From the NCBI RefSeq assembly GCF_900184225.1, contig NZ_FXWZ01000002.1, forward strand, positions 581,759 through 645,758: a stretch of DNA of 64,000 bases. The letters are read 5' to 3'. The notes under the pieces were generated by a model that was not told the origin of the DNA, searched no databases, and saw nothing but the letters and a program-made list of their open reading frames with translations. Positions 63,878 through 64,000 of this stretch are shown here, piece after piece. Both the position numbers and the translations under genes were made by a program. The first letter of the stretch is position 1; every line of letters begins with the position of its first letter. Source of the stretch: Brevibacterium ihuae. Its GTDB lineage: Bacteria; Actinomycetota; Actinomycetes; Actinomycetales; Brevibacteriaceae.

Positions 63878-64000
63878 TGGCGGCGAACATCCCGGTCCAC
63901 ACCCCGCACCCCGGCGCGCCGGAGTCCGCACCCGCTGCTCCGGCGAGCACCGGCACCCGTCCCCGCACGCTCTCCGGTCCCGCCCGGCTGGGCCTCGGCC
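63877..64000 (+). CDS. ABC importer permease, N-terminal part (runs off the right edge)
   Basis: The frame begins at ATG 63877, sharing its A with the TGA of the binding-protein gene. Only 41 codons are visible, a Pro/Ala-rich cytoplasmic leader (NIPVHTPHPGAPESAPAAPA) before the first membrane span. The assignment as permease comes from its position behind the ATPase and binding protein. Confidence 0.65.
   Translation, partial: MAANIPVHTPHPGAPESAPAAPASTGTRPRTLSGPARLGLG

Overview
The window is a 64 kb chromosomal piece of a high-GC Gram-positive bacterium. Third codon positions are almost all G or C. The gene set points to Actinomycetota: a glutamate transporter operon in the order gluA-gluB-gluC-gluD, an Rpf-type resuscitation muramidase with LGFP repeats, a CYTH-CHAD protein, GluQ, and lipoproteins with short lipoboxes. 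A Micrococcales/Brevibacteriaceae-like source would fit, but the genus is inferred, not shown.

Layout. Positions 1-13 kb: an acyl-CoA ligase start, tRNA(CAU), RraA, a degenerate EAL plus DICT sensor protein, a beta-phosphoglucomutase/GH65 fusion with a drug-type MFS exporter, gluQ, a three-gene overlapping operon (EamA-like transporter, GT4 glycosyltransferase, flavin reductase), tRNA-Asn and the LGFP/Rpf protein. 13-24 kb: small acyl-thioesterases, gluABCD, a TPP enzyme, CYTH-CHAD, an FAH-family hydratase, panC and an FMN reductase. 24-37 kb: DUF2306 protein and a MerR-type regulator, amidohydrolase, a short UvrA-like ABC ATPase, YitT, a two-component system followed by an ABC-2 exporter, DUF2200, a 4-TM holin-like protein and a YidD-like protein. 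37.8-41.2 kb: a probable arsenic locus (MFS, Cys-rich-tailed flavoprotein, ArsN-like acetyltransferase) with two ArsR-type operators but no arsR. 41-49.4 kb: nitroreductase, MFS, LysR, EamA, NAD(P)-binding protein, AraC, VOC protein and an ABC exporter behind a 20-bp perfect palindrome.

Positions 49.5-53.0 kb form the accessory island. Base composition drops, and a small frameshifted gene is followed directly by a ComEC-like metallo-beta-lactamase-fold protein. An IS3-family element comes next, and the island ends against the 3' end of tRNA-Ala(CGC). This two-gene unit is the best candidate here for an undescribed system.

Positions 53-64 kb: an alarmone synthetase-like gene; a complete D-threonate-type catabolic operon (GntP permease, DUF1537 kinase, PdxA2, DeoR); a methyltransferase-like protein; a DUF817 membrane protein; and the first three genes of a nitrate/sulfonate/taurine-type ABC importer. 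The intergenic DNA of 59.85-61.8 kb is packed with palindromic and tandem repeats. One copy supplies the last codons of the DUF817 gene, and another shares a 25-bp sequence with a repeat cluster at 8.35-8.5 kb, about 53 kb away.
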